From contig NC_092809.1 of the NCBI RefSeq assembly GCF_040954645.1, positions 62,500,141-62,564,140 of the forward strand: a stretch of 64,000 bases of DNA. Reading direction: 5' to 3'. Numbering within the stretch: the stretch's first letter is position 1; every line of letters begins with the position of its first letter. Positions 37,501 through 48,534 of this stretch are shown here, in pieces. A program made the position numbers and the translations under genes. Below the pieces are notes generated by a model that had not been told where the DNA came from, searched no databases, and was given only the letters and a program-made list of their open reading frames with translations. The DNA is from Diabrotica undecimpunctata (taxonomy: Eukaryota; Arthropoda; Insecta; Coleoptera; Chrysomelidae).

Positions 37501-39618
37501 TAAGTTATTTTGGTTACTATTTATAACAAATTCTATATTCTAATCGCTATCATCATCCCAACATGACCTTTAGAGGACCAACTAATCATCATATTGTTAC
37601 GTTTTTCTGTGGGTTCAGAGATTAAGTGAAGCACATTGTGGTTTAAATAATTTTATTTAACCCAACAACTCACTTAATTATAAATATTACAATTACTAAT
37701 CACATTAATAATTGTCACTTACAAAACAATTTACACTGATACTTCTTTTAGCCAATACTAATAATAATCAAAGGTCGCCTCGGCTGGCTTATATAAATAG
37801 AATGAAATGTTCTGGAAAACCTTACCAGGCGACGATAAAATCACTACATAGGTGCATAAAATATTTTCCATATTATTTAACCCACACACATCAAAAAAAA
37901 TTAAATTGCGTCCTCTCAAAAATATAATCTAAATGTAATTTTTCAATGGACTAGTACATAAATTCAATTAATGTTTAAATAAAATATTACTTAATATTTA
38001 TTTCAGTCTGATCTTAAGATCTAGTTATTAAGACACTTAGTCTCTCTTTGTATTTTCTGCTGGAGTTTGAGATTACTTTTTTGATAGTAAAGACTTTTAC
38101 TAGGTCTCTTCCTTTAACCTTTGAAGAATTTCCAAGTTAGAATTACTGGCTGTACCCCATAATTATATCCCATGAGCCCACACGTATTTTATTATAGATT
38201 GGTAGATAAGTATTTTGTTTTCTGTTAGATATGATTTTCTGAAAATCATCTAGTAGATTTTATGTAGGTTGAGTCCAAATTGTCTATTTTTAGTAAAGAT
38301 TGGCTTTCGCCAAGTCAGTCTTCTATCCGAATGTATACCAAGATAGTTTGTGGAGTCTGTTGTTTGTTTTAGTTAACTATCATTTAAATAAACTGGAGGA
38401 CAAGTTTCCAGTCGTATTGTGAATGTCACATGGCACGATTTTGTTTCATTTGCTTTGATTTTTCATGTTTTTTAAGCCATTTTTGAATTTTGTTCAGATT
38501 AATTTGCAAGTTTTGTGGTGCTCTTTGTATCTGATGCAAGAACAGCCATATCATCAGCATATGTGGCAGCTGTGGTCAATCTGCTGGTTGCTAAGTCAGC
38601 AGTAAATATCAAATATAACAGGGCTGATAAGGCTGCCTTGGGGCTTCTAATAACCGGCCTTCGTGCTGTTTAACTACAGAATAGCGGTCGGATATGTAAG
38701 ATTTCAAGATTAGATAATAATGGTGGGAAAGATTTTTCTTGATATTATACTGCCGATTTCAGAATCTAAATAATCTCTTAAGACAAAATAGGATAAATCT
38801 TCCATTTTGGCACTTCGCAGAAACTTCTGATACATTTTTATTTTCAAATGAATTATTGTTTTTAGTGTATTGATTTCTAAACAATCATATGTAATAGGTT
38901 ATATATTGTAGATAAATAATCGATTAACTTCGTAGACCTTTTCCCATTGCGACCTGGTAGACTTTTTGTACCTATATTTGTGGTTTTTGAATAGGCTTTG
39001 GCACCTACTTTCGAGCTTATTTTAGCTTGAGGCTTTACTTTAACATAAACTTAAGCCTTTTCTCCATTTGCCCGATTATGCTTGCTGTATAGACTTTTAT
39101 TTGGTCGTTTCTAATTTATTCTTGCCACTCTTAAGGAATCGAAGGTCACTTACAGCAGAACTGCAGTCCTGTCCTGCGTACAGGACAAGGCAAATGAAAC
39201 CTAGATGTCGCCTTGTTTCCAGAGGTATGCCGTCCTGAATAAGTTACTGAAGAATCTAGTCATCCAACTTGGATCAATTTTTGATTTTATTTTCTCATCT
39301 ACTTGACCAAACTGAAACTAAAACATAAACATAGCTATCAAACCGCAAATCACTTAAACAGGTCCATATCCTGAGAATTTACCAGTTGATGAGATTTACA
39401 TTTTCACTCGACATATCTTCTTCCACATTTTTCTATTGATCATGTAAATTTATAATGGTTGTATTTTTTAGTATCGCCGAAACACATGGGAACAATCAGT
39501 TATAACATATTCAACTGAAAAGCCTCAAAGACTTCCCATCGTCGATATAGCCATTCGTGATGTTGGAGAACAAGACCAATTTTTCTGGGTAGAAATTGGA
39601 GAAGTTTGTTTCTCATAA
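26262..39618 (+). CDS. Fibrillar collagen alpha chain, 20 coding exons
   Basis: Secreted extracellular-matrix chain of 1538 residues. Exons: 26262-26490, 27476-27811, 27864-28106, 28163-28287, 28341-28646, 28803-28911, 29004-29191, 29247-29463, 29518-29768, 29827-29988, 30082-30279, 30338-30581, 30868-31163, 31267-31752, 31811-32026, 32080-32260, 32321-32614, 32722-32894, 37284-37499, 39472-39618. All introns are GT-AG and all phases agree. Domains: signal peptide (1 to about 23), acidic stretch, six-Cys VWC-like module ([11 protein letters not shown]...DEVC), short minor helix, non-helical [14 protein letters not shown] linker, about 338 uninterrupted Gly-X-Y triplets with the cross-link motif [13 protein letters not shown], telopeptide, and a COLFI C-propeptide with six Cys ([22 protein letters not shown] to [12 protein letters not shown]). 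Several exons are multiples of 54 bp (162, 216, 486). A splice acceptor at 26259-26260 implies an upstream non-coding exon. Introns 1 and 18 carry transposons. Confidence 0.95.
26640..27440 (-). pseudogene. RTE-like LINE 3' part in collagen intron 1
   Basis: The minus strand reads [21 protein letters not shown] (RT connection), [21 protein letters not shown] and [18 protein letters not shown], a deletion, then [33 protein letters not shown] and [11 protein letters not shown] short ATGATGATAA tail lies near 26670. The copy is 5'-truncated and frame-broken, and antisense to the collagen gene. Confidence 0.75.
33163..33510. mobile_element. MITE with ~117-bp terminal inverted repeats
   Basis: The 348-bp element has arms CAATGCTTTTTAAATGCATT (33163) and the reverse complement ending AAAGCATTG (33510). 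They stay more than 90% paired through TTACCGAGGGC.GAAAGTCCC, leaving about a 110-bp centre. No coding capacity; the superfamily is not clear. It lies in collagen intron 18. Confidence 0.8.
33560..33790 (-). pseudogene. LINE C-terminal tail
   Basis: The minus strand reads [48 protein letters not shown] and G.KNW, a degraded copy of the W.GHV.R....RRGRPK.R.....DL tail of RTE-like LINEs. Confidence 0.65.
33840..34435 (-). pseudogene. LINE reverse transcriptase fragment in collagen intron
   Basis: The minus strand gives the blocks [27 protein letters not shown]-like sequence near 34330 (corrupted), [49 protein letters not shown] and a corrupted FADD region near 34020. The block order matches the + strand LINE at 4430-5705, so both may belong to one family. 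The 5' side ends against the (TA)n array at 34461. Confidence 0.65.
34461..34498. repeat. (TA)n microsatellite
   Basis: 19 TA units immediately at the truncated end of the LINE fragment. Confidence 0.9.
34620..35089. other. Possible leader of an unknown retroelement
   Basis: Positions 34640-34880 are clearly richer in GC than their surroundings and contain pyrimidine-rich GCTCTCTCTCTACGCTCTC, like the leaders of non-LTR elements. No reading frame or terminal repeat was found. The rest is AT-rich intron sequence. Confidence 0.25.
35090..35442 (+). mobile_element. RTE-like LINE 3' end
   Basis: The plus strand reads [14 protein letters not shown] (corrupted), [34 protein letters not shown] and RRWREVARN, followed by a GATCGTCGAGCC 3' region and a nine-unit (GAT)n tail. 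5'-truncated. The tandem trinucleotide tail is typical of RTE-like elements in this window. Confidence 0.78.
35443..36420 (-). pseudogene. R1-clade-like LINE, RT to C-terminus
   Basis: On the minus strand, from 36420: [25 protein letters not shown] (motif B), [16 protein letters not shown] (motif C, with Asp-His replacing Asp-Asp), [27 protein letters not shown] and [16 protein letters not shown]. Then, after a large deletion, [14 protein letters not shown] and [20 protein letters not shown] (the C-terminal Cys-His region), ending [16 protein letters not shown] near 35450. The order and the CxxC..D..EH..F.C ending are characteristic of R1-like elements. It is dead from stops and deletions. 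Confidence 0.72.
36421..36880 (-). pseudogene. LINE reverse transcriptase N-terminal fragment
   Basis: The minus strand reads corrupted [17 protein letters not shown] and [15 protein letters not shown] sequence, then [14 protein letters not shown], the P..W....I..IYKKGDR block of RTE-like LINEs. It is very degraded and lies directly upstream of the R1-like relic. Confidence 0.45.
37560..38015. other. Collagen intron 19, possible solo LTR
   Basis: TGTTACG at 37597 is also the first seven bases of the gypsy LTR (read on its coding strand), and CTTATATAAATAG at about 37790 looks like a TATA box. No matching end or duplication could be fixed, so this is only a suggestion. Confidence 0.2.
38020..38715 (-). 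pseudogene. Jockey-like LINE reverse transcriptase fragment
   Basis: The minus strand reads [41 protein letters not shown] (motif B, originally G.PQGS.L.P.LY.I...D), [15 protein letters not shown] (intact catalytic ADD), [13 protein letters not shown] (K..KS..V.F), [16 protein letters not shown] and [22 protein letters not shown]. The motif set is that of Jockey elements. Multiple frame changes, no endonuclease and no 3' end. Inside collagen intron 19. Confidence 0.75.
38716..39471. other. Collagen intron 19, nothing recognised
   Basis: AT-rich intron with no recognisable element. It ends in the acceptor at 39470-39471. Confidence 0.4.
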
Positions 39619-39890
39619 AATTCAACTTAAATTTAGCAAATATAGCAGATCAAGTAGACCAGAAATCAGAATATCGAAAGAAAATCCTTATAATTTTTGT
39701 CTATAATTGGGTTTTGTGGATGATTTTAAACACTTTTAATGTAAATTTAGTACAAAATTAAAATAGTTTTTTTATTCTGACATCTGTTCTACAATTTTCA
39801 CTTGCAAAATAGTACTTAATTTTGTAAGTACTTACAACCAAAGCATGTTACTGCCATTTATGTGTTCTAATATGTAATTTTAGTGTCTAA

Positions 39891-39896
39891 AATAAA
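39891..39896 (+). terminator. Collagen polyadenylation signal
   Basis: AATAAA lies 272 bases after the collagen stop codon, within AT-rich 3' UTR. It is the first well-placed signal. A further cluster of AATAAA-like motifs lies near 40010. Confidence 0.5.
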
Positions 39897-39914
39897 ATTT
39901 TAAGGAATATGTCA

Positions 39915-40544
39915 TATTTTTTATATTACGTTTAGTTGAAAGGTGCTGTAATTAAGACAATGATATACTTAGTACTAAGGATACATATTATTTTTGTATA
40001 AAATTTAAAATAAAATAAAAAAAATATGAAAATGTTTTAGTTTATCTTCTTTTAATAATATAATAGTATACCTAAATAAAACGCCAACACTTTTTCAAAA
40101 ACAGAATTTTTTCTTAACAACAGTAGATATCTTCTTATAACAATACAAAATTGCAGCTTAATTACATTTAACATTTTTCAATGTAAAGCCTTAATAAAAA
40201 TGAAAAAAATTAAGTCATTATTACATCGTTAATTTCATCGCAGCCGAAATAGAGCGAAATGAGAATAGTATTATTCTTTAAGTTGTGGTCTCCAATAAAC
40301 GCCATGCGCCGCATACAGCGTTTATCGGTCGCAGGCAACTTCGCGTTGAGATCAGTCAGAGTATATTGGCATAGAATAATCGAACACACATATTGGTATA
40401 TATTGGTATATACAGCTTTTCAAATTTAAGGTGATAGCATTGTGATAGTTGACAAATTTGTCCACTTGAGTAGAAAATTAAGTGAGAACGCATTCGGAGG
40501 AAAAGAGATACATAATGCGCTCGGTCTCTTCGCCTCCTTGGTAC
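39915..40544. other. Intergenic, no gene recognised
   Basis: AT-rich, then a GC-balanced patch at 40240-40350 (CGCCGCATACAGCGTTTATC). It ends with the GTAC target duplication of the gypsy element at 40541-40544. Confidence 0.45.
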
Positions 40545-40951
40545 TGAAATGAAATTTATTTAACTGCTATGTCTTTATTTAATTTATAATGTCTTTATTA
40601 AAAGGTTCTTATTTTAATTTATTAAAAAGCACGATAACTTATATCAATTTATTTAACGAATAATACATAATTTATATAGGCGAACGTAACAATTAAAATC
40701 GCGAGCGCGTCTTCAAAATCAACTGTTCTCTTTAATTAAAGTTCCGTTATTATATAGGAAATCCTGTTATTCGAGAACGGCGGCGATCTCCCCAGAAGCT
40801 CAGACCGGTTTTATTTCGGTCTACCTGGACACCTCGAATCGGATGAGTCATCATAATTTGGGTCTAGATCCTTCGCCGAAATTTCTACAACAAAACAGAA
40901 TTAGTCATAATATATTTACGGTTATTTTAGGCCATGATATTTATCGTAACA
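40545..40951 (-). repeat. Gypsy 3' LTR
   Basis: 407 bp. On the coding strand it starts TGTTACGATAAATATC and ends AAATTTCATTTCA. It is preceded by the polypurine tract and followed by the GTAC duplication. Confidence 0.95.
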
Positions 40952-41117
40952 TTGCCCCCCTCTTAAAAGATGGTTCCTCCTGGAACCTTGTCGGGACTGG
41001 AACCGGAACTGTATGCTGGTATCGGCAACTGGACCCTCTTTTACAACTTCCAGTTATATAAAAATGACAAGGGACGGTTTTCTCTCCGCACCAGTAACTA
41101 TGCGGATTGCAACAGAC

Positions 41118-42276
41118 TTACACCTGGACTTCGGTGTCTTTGAAGATCTCCTCCACCATATTTCGGATAACCCTCCAATCTAATTGGCGGCACTCCAACT
41201 TTGGCATGGCTAACTTTTGCACGTCGGACTCTAGTACGTGCTCTCTCAATTGAAGTAAGGCTTCCCATACATCTCGGTAGGTAGGTTGGTCACGAGCAGT
41301 GTCTTTTGTTACCAGGTAGAAAAGGTAACGTGATGCATCTTGGAGTTTCAAGGTTTTACCGGGAGCTGGCACTTGGCATTGAAGTTCTACAACTCGACCA
41401 AGCTTCCTTCGAAAGACGGATGCCAACCCTGGTGCGTCTTTGATACTGGCCGGGATGGTAACTGCCAGCGAGTGGTCATCGGGGAGCGCGAGTAGATCTT
41501 GCTTTTCTTCAGTGGTAACACCATGTCTTGCTTTACCGGTACGTCCATAGGCACCCATGAATTCCTCAAACGTGAGGTCAGACACATCTTGGACTTGGTT
41601 TATTTCCACTTCTTCATCTACGTCGTGGTCACCTTCGAAAGACGCCAACTGGTTATGGTGTACTATCATCGGCTTTCCCCTCGGAATCTTGCTTATTCGG
41701 TAGATGACATCGTTGATCTTCTCCATGATGAGGTATGGACCTTCCCAAAACTGCTGCAATTTGGGAGAAGAACCTTTTCGTTTCTTGGGATTATACAGCC
41801 ATACTTTGTCGTTCTTCTTAAAGCAACCCTTTTCGGCTTGTGTATCGTACCGTTTCTTTATTCTGTCGCTAGCGATCTGAAGGTGGGAACGGACCAACTC
41901 ATGTACATCGTCCATTCTTCTTCGTAATTCGATCACATAATCTTCACCTGCTACATCTTCTCCAGGTCGACACCCAAACTCTAGATCACAAGGTAGTCGC
42001 ATTTCGCGTCCGAATAGGACTTTGGCTGGTGTCTGGCCTGTTGATTCGTTAACAGCAGATCTGTAGGCCATTGTGAAGAACGGAAGGTATTGGTCCCAGT
42101 CTCGCTGATGATCGGACACCATCTTTGTCAAATACTGTCCTATTCATTCGTTCTACCATACCATCCGATTGCGGATGATACGCGGTAGTTCTTGTTTTCT
42201 TCATGCCTAGTCTATCACATATTCCTTGGAATAGATCGCTTTCGAAGTTCCTGCCTTGGTCACTATAGATCTCCAA
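41118..42276 (-). pseudogene. Gypsy integrase C-half fused to macrodomain
   Basis: Two overlapping frames continue pol after a frameshift. The first (42276-42049) holds EIYSDQGRNF (second catalytic Asp) and TAYHPQSDGMVERMNRT (catalytic Glu). After another small indel near 42135, the 337-codon frame 42131-41118 holds integrase sequence (WDQYLPFFTMAYRSAVNEST), the C-terminal SH3-like part (FWEGPYLIMEKINDVIYRI ... HHNQLASF), a linker, and from about residue 211 a macrodomain-like segment: LALPDDHSLAVTIPAS, GLASVFRRKLGRV, RYLFYLVTKD, QPTYRDVWEALLQLREHV and KLAMPKLECRQLDW. The Lys of YLVTK aligns with the catalytic Lys of OARD1/TARG1, which hydrolyses ADP-ribose esters on proteins. The usual G-C-G-L-D stretch is altered, so activity is doubtful. 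Confidence 0.8.
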
Positions 42277-45200
42277 ATCGGCTGATATATTCTTGGATCA
42301 ACTTATCTGCAATGGTGGTGGCTGTCTGATCTGGAAGTGCGTAAATCTCGACCCACTTAGTAAAGTAATCCATTACTACCAACATGTACTTGCCTCCATT
42401 TTCACTTTCTGGAAATGGCCCAGCGATGTCCAAAGCTATTCTTTTAAACGGGCTTCCAACATTATATTGTCTCATAGGAGCTCTCCTTTTTCGGTAAGGC
42501 CCGTTACTCGTAGCACAAATAGTACATTTCTTATACCAGTCTTTTACGTCGTCGGAACTGTTCATCCAATAAATCCGTTCCCGAATTAGCTGAAGGGTTT
42601 TCTTTACACCAAAATGCCCTCCCGATGGACTGTCGTGTAACTGACGAAGTACTTCGGCTATTCTGCTCTTTGGGATCACCAACTGTCTTCTCTTCTCTGA
42701 ACCGTCATCATTTTCCAGGACTCGTTTGAGCAAGCCATCTTCGATGATAAATGAGTCCCACTGGGCCCAATACGTCTTAACTACTGAGCATAGGTTTGAT
42801 ATTTCCTGCCAAGGTGGTCGACGGTTTTCCTCTTTCCATTTTCGGATTTTCTGTATAACTGGATCTCTCTCTTGTTCTTCCCTTATCTTAGTAGGCGTCC
42901 AGTCGTCGTTGACAATCGTCGTTCTTAGCACTGCTGCTTCCTTGGATTCCGTTTTGTTGCAGTGGGAACACTCTGCTGGGCATGGCCTTCTGGAAAGAGA
43001 ATCAGCGTTTCTGTGGCTAACTCCGGCCCGGTGCTCAATCATAAAATCGTATTCTTGGAGTCGTTCGATCCACCTGGCTATCTGACCCTCTGGATTCTTA
43101 AACTGCATCAACCACTTAAGGGCGGCATGGTCGGTTCGGATTAGAAACTTTCTGCCATAGAGGTATTGATAGAAGTGCTCTACTGATTTAACTACTGCTA
43201 GAAGTTCTCTTCTCGTGACGCAATAATTCCGCTCAGGTTTTGAAAGAACTTTACTAAAATATCCGAGGACTCGTTCCTGTCCTCCTTGAATCTGAGACAG
43301 CACTCCTCCAATTCCCACATTACTTGCATCCGTATCTAAGATGAACTCTTCTTCTGGCAGCGGATACCCTAAAATTGGTGCTGTTATTAGATGCTTTTTT
43401 AAGGTCTCAAAGGCATTTTGGCAGTCTGTATCCCAGCGGTATTCTCTTGCTTCCTCTGTAAGTCGCGTTAATGGCTTAGCGATATCTGCAAACTTCTTAA
43501 TAAACCTCCGGTAGTAAGTACATAGTCCAAGAAAACTTCTCACTTGATGTTTGTCAGTTGGTTTTGGCCATTCCTTAATGGAATCGATTTTTCCCTTATC
43601 CACGGCCACTCCTTCCTTACTGACTATATGACCCAGATAATTGACTTTACCTTGAAATAGCTGGCACTTCTTGGGGTTTAGCATCAATTGGGCAGCTTTA
43701 AGTCGATTAAAAACGTTTTCTAAATTCCTCAAATGATCTTCGAATGTCTCCCCCAAGACGATTATGTCATCTAAATAAACCAGGCATGTTTTCCAAGATA
43801 ACCCTCTCAACACATTTTCCATCAGCCTCTTAAATGTCGCAGGAGCATTACAGAGTCCAAATGGCATAACGTTGAATTGCCACAATCCAGATCCTGTGGT
43901 GAAGGCTGTCTTTTCTTTATCTACTGGGTCCATTTCTACCTGCCAGTATCCAGACTTCAAATCCAAAGTAGAAAACAATTTACTTCCAGCCAATGTGTCC
44001 AATGTGTCATCGATCCGAGGCAGAGGATAACTATCTTTCTTGGTAACGTTGTTCAGCAAACAGTAATCCACACAGAACCTCGTCGTTCCGTCTTTCTTCT
44101 TAACCAGGACCACCGGAGAGACCCATGGGCTCGTAGAAGGTTCTATCACCCCGACTTTCTTCATTTCCTGAACAATCGTTTCAGCTTCCTCTCTTTTCGC
44201 CTGTGGTAATCGTCGAGCTGTTTGACGAATTGGCTTAACATTACCAGTATCAATTTTATGCTTAACAACGGTAGTTCTTCCCGTCTTTCCTCCTTTCGGT
44301 ACGAAAATATCACGATACCGCCGAAGAAATTCCCTTAATTTTCTTTTCTCAATCTGATTCAGAGACTGTCCAGCAACTGCAACCATTTGGTCGAATTTGT
44401 CGTTGGAATTATCAGATGTTGTCGCCTGACGGATTATGGATGTCACAGGTACACAAGTTCCTACTTTTGTCTCTTTCTTGATGGTTACTGGGTAGTCATT
44501 GACATTGATAAGCCTCACAGGAATTTCCTTAGCCAAAGTCACCAATTCCTTTCCAATTATGATTCCACGGCCAACCTCATCGTCGTGGTTCCAAGGCTCC
44601 ATCATAACAGGTCTCCCTTCGTCCACAATTCCCTGTAGCCGCGCTACTATGATCGTTTCGCTTCTCGCAGGCACGACTGTATCTTCTTTAATGGCTGCTT
44701 GCACAGTGTTGTCATTATGTGGATGGAGAAATACTTCCTCGTTGCCAACTTTGATTACCTTATTCTTAAAATCCAATTGGAATCCATGCATATTCATTAC
44801 GTCCATTCCTAATATAACATCCTCTTCGATGTCAGCAACTATAACAGTATGGACAAACTTTTCTGCTCCAATTCCCAATTGTACCTGAATTTCTCCATGA
44901 ATGTTGGCATTTTCACCTGTAGCGGTCCGAAGTCGCAACCTCGTTGGTAACAGTTTCTTACGGCTGTTTATAACTGTCGGGAGTATAATGGTTCTGGTCG
45001 CTCCGGTATCCACCAACGTATGCTTTTTACCATTTATGTCTCCATCTACATATACACTATCTTCACGACATTTCAAAGAAGCTATTAGTATAAGAGGGTC
45101 TTTGGAGGAGTTCCGGGTCGGAGCTGCCCCCCTAAGGCTGCCTCGTTCTGGTTTTCCTGATGGTGAGTTTCTTGATTTTATGGTCTTCTTTTTCTTGCAT

Positions 45201-45568
45201 GTCATGCTTTTCATCATATTAACGAGCTGGTCAAGTTTATCTTCATCTCCTTCCTCTTTTACATTCCTAGCTTTACTGTACCTGCCAGAGGCCTGGGGAG
45301 CTGACTCGTATTCGAGGGCGGCGGATAAGACATCAACCAGCGTCTTGTGACGAGCTAATCGCAGTGTTCTCTGCATTTCATGATCACGAAGACTATCAAT
45401 AAACGTTTGAACGGCCAATTTTTCCATCATGTCTTCGGGAGCTGTTGGATAAGCGTATCGTACTAACCTGGCAATTTCTACCTCATATTCTTGAAGAGCC
45501 TCATCTTTCTTTTGTCTTCGATGATGTCTTCTTCAATTAGTCACTGTCAGCTCATAAATCGTAGCCAT
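42263..45568 (-). pseudogene. Gypsy gag(truncated)-protease-RT-RNase H-integrase
   Basis: Gag opens at 45568 (MATIYELTVTN), meets a stop about 11 codons later, and resumes at its C-terminal part (DEALQEYEVEIARLVRYAYP); the N-terminal capsid region is deleted. The long frame 45430-42263 (1055 codons) continues: capsid end 1-95 with no CCHC knuckle seen, protease DTGA at 141-144, RT from about 395 with SPVVLVKKKDG, TLDLKSGYWQ (motif A) and YLDD at 552-555, RNase H from about 694 (DTDAS, RRELLAVV, TDHAAL), integrase zinc-binding H932, H939, C969, C972, and the first catalytic Asp at 1001. It ends in a frameshift-induced stop after RFGDL. The RT and RNase H core is undamaged by eye, consistent with recent insertion. 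Confidence 0.92.
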
Positions 45569-45604
45569 TTTCACAATTTATTTTATATTCACTTTTGACA
45601 CCAA

Positions 45605-46012
45605 TGAAATGAAATTTATTTAACTGCTATGTCTTTATTTAATTTATAATGTCTTTATTAAAAGGTTCTTATTTTAATTTATTAAAAAGCACGATAACTT
45701 ATATTAATTTATTTAACGAATAATACATAATTTATATAGGCGAACGTAACAATTAAAATCGCGAGCGCGTCTTCAAAATCAACTGTTTCTCTTCAATTAA
45801 AGTTCCGTTATTATATAGGAAATCCTGTTATTCGAGAACGGCGGCGATCTCCCCAGAAGCTCAGACCGGTTTTATTTCGGTCTACCTGGACACCTCGAAT
45901 CGGATGAGTCATCATAATTTGGGTCTAGATACTTCGCCAAAATTTCTACAACAAAACAGAATTAGTCATAATATATTTACGGTTATTTTAGGCCATGATA
46001 TTTATCGTAACA
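45605..46012 (-). repeat. Gypsy 5' LTR
   Basis: 408 bp, matching 40545-40951 except for one extra T and about four substitutions. Followed by GTAC at 46013. Confidence 0.95.
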
Positions 46013-46099
46013 GTACACTCCATACTACAAGTTTACAGAGAGTGACCTTATTTATTAATGGAACTTCTATGATATGTCTATATTGTATGTTATTTTGAA

Positions 46100-46600
46100 G
46101 TTTCAATTTTTCCTTCGGAAATATTTCTCAAAATACAAAATATTTTGTTTTTGTTACTTGGTAAAAAAATTCTTCTAATAATTATATTTTATTTGACTCA
46201 TTAATATTGACCATTCAGTCATGTTGAAGCGGCAGTTTTTCCGAACACTTCTATAAGTGTCTCGTTCTGTAATTTTATAAAAGGAATATTGGCAGAGATG
46301 AACGCTTTACATTTGCGTTACAGTAAACTGTATAAGAATAAAAGAACAGTAGTTCTAAATTTTAGTAAGTCATAAATATTTTAATCTGTTGTTTATTTCT
46401 TTACAATAGAATAATATCAGCCCCGTTGGGATGGCTGTCAACATCCGGTATTTAGGTACTAAACTGTATAACTTTATAACTTTCCCGAATAATATTTCTC
46501 AAATAGTGACTGAGTTGTCAATATGAATAAGTCAGATAAAATAAAATTATTAGAGGAATTTTTGAACCAAGTAACAAAAACAAAATTTGTTTAATTTATT
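46100..46600. mobile_element. Inverted-repeat (MITE-like) element
   Basis: TTTTGTTTTTGTTACTTGGT near 46142 and its complement near 46570-46592 anchor arms of about 85-120 bp (46140-46222 and 46505-46592) around a 280-bp centre. Arms are about 85% identical, with no coding capacity. The exact ends are uncertain because the right side runs towards the (AC)n tract. Confidence 0.55.
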
Positions 46601-46651
46601 GGTATTTCGTATTTTGAACGATTTTCAAAGTGGAACTCGACACTTCAAAAT

Positions 46652-47647
<996 letters not shown>

Positions 47648-47649
47648 GT

Positions 47650-48532
47650 ACAACCCAGCTCCTACAGAGATATGTGTATTAACCATTCCTTCATTTCGTC
47701 TTTTCTACACCCCATAGTGGGCTGGTATATTAGGAATAAGTTTTTCATGAATCCATTTTTTATAATTATTATAGTTCATTTCGCTATGATAATTTCCAGA
47801 CTTCGTACCATATTTAAATGTCAAACATGCGTTTTTTATGAACCCCATTTGGCCGCCGGGGTGAACAATAATCAGCCTTTGCCCTTTGGACACTGGCTTG
47901 TGCAAACCTTCGGTGGTATTGTCTCCCCAGTATCTGTCATGGGTATGAGAGGAATGAATATAAGTTTCATCCATGTAAATTATGAGCCGATTTTCTTCCC
48001 TATATTGTTTTATATTTCTGAGAAACTTCCTCCGGAGCACTTGTATATCGGGTTTTTCCATTAGGATTTTCCTGTTATTCTTCGCTTTCTTCTATCGAAA
48101 TCCCATATCTCTCATCACTTTTCTGAAAGTTTCATGCGACCCTATATAAATATTGTCTTCATTAATTTTTTTTGTTATATGTCGCAATGTAGGAACTCAT
48201 TTTTCCGTGACATAATAATTTATTATTATACGCCGAAGTAAACCTTAGTTAAAATCGCCCAAGTTGGATTTTGGGGTAGATCTCATTCTTTTGTTAGGCG
48301 TCGAAAATGATGTAGAAGCACTTTCTTCTGTATTTTTTATTTCACGAGAGATCCGTTTTATAGTGGCTATACTTACTCCCGTTGCTAAGGAAGCACGCTC
48401 TTGAACTTTTTTAAAATCTTTAACATGCGGATTGTGTATCGCTTCTCTCTGCATAAAAATAATTAAATTTGCTATTACCTCCCTCATTTGTCCAGACAAG
48501 ACTTTGCCCTCTAATTTTGAATGAAAATCCAT
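47650..48532 (-). pseudogene. Tc1/mariner-like transposase, C-terminus lost
   Basis: The minus strand from 48532 reads LSGQMREVIANLIIFMQREA and ERASLATGVSIATIKRISRE (N-terminal helix-turn-helix), a Ser-rich STPNKRMRSTPK linker, frame-broken sequence at about 48240-48070 (IYIGSHETFRKVM.DMG-like), then LMEKPDIQVLRRKFL, RLIIYMDETYIHSSH (first catalytic Asp-Glu), GQRLIIVHPGGQMGF, NYHSEMNYNNYKKWIHEKLIPNIP and a stop. The second and third catalytic acidic residues should follow, but the sequence runs into the (AC)n tract. This is a common transposase family of insects. A roughly 285-residue part of an about 380-residue protein remains. Confidence 0.8.
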
Positions 48533-48534
48533 GT

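Larger units (their letters stand above)
40545..46012 (-). mobile_element. Ty3/gypsy LTR retrotransposon with macrodomain
   Basis: The 5468-bp element lies on the minus strand and is flanked by GTAC (40541-40544, 46013-46016). LTRs of 407 and 408 bp begin TGTTACG and end TTTCA. A purine-rich tract (AAGAGGGGGGCAA, minus strand) abuts the 3' LTR at 40952. The sequence TTGGTGTCAAAAGTG follows the 5' LTR as a candidate primer-binding site. The internal order is truncated gag, protease, RT, RNase H, integrase and a macrodomain-like end. No envelope gene is present. The LTRs differ at about five positions. Defects: most of gag is missing and two frameshifts lie in integrase. Confidence 0.95.

Noticed and set aside
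37597..38010. Solo LTR starting TGTTACG
   Set aside because: No matching LTR end or target duplication found; kept only as a low-confidence note.
40490..40544. Imperfect inverted repeat GGAGGAAAAGAGA / TCTCTTCGCCTCC beside the gypsy insertion
   Set aside because: Short, with mismatches; likely chance or flanking sequence unrelated to the element, whose ends are fixed by the LTRs and GTAC.
42293..45350. Long frames on the + strand inside the gypsy element
   Set aside because: Antisense shadows of pol, with no domain of their own.
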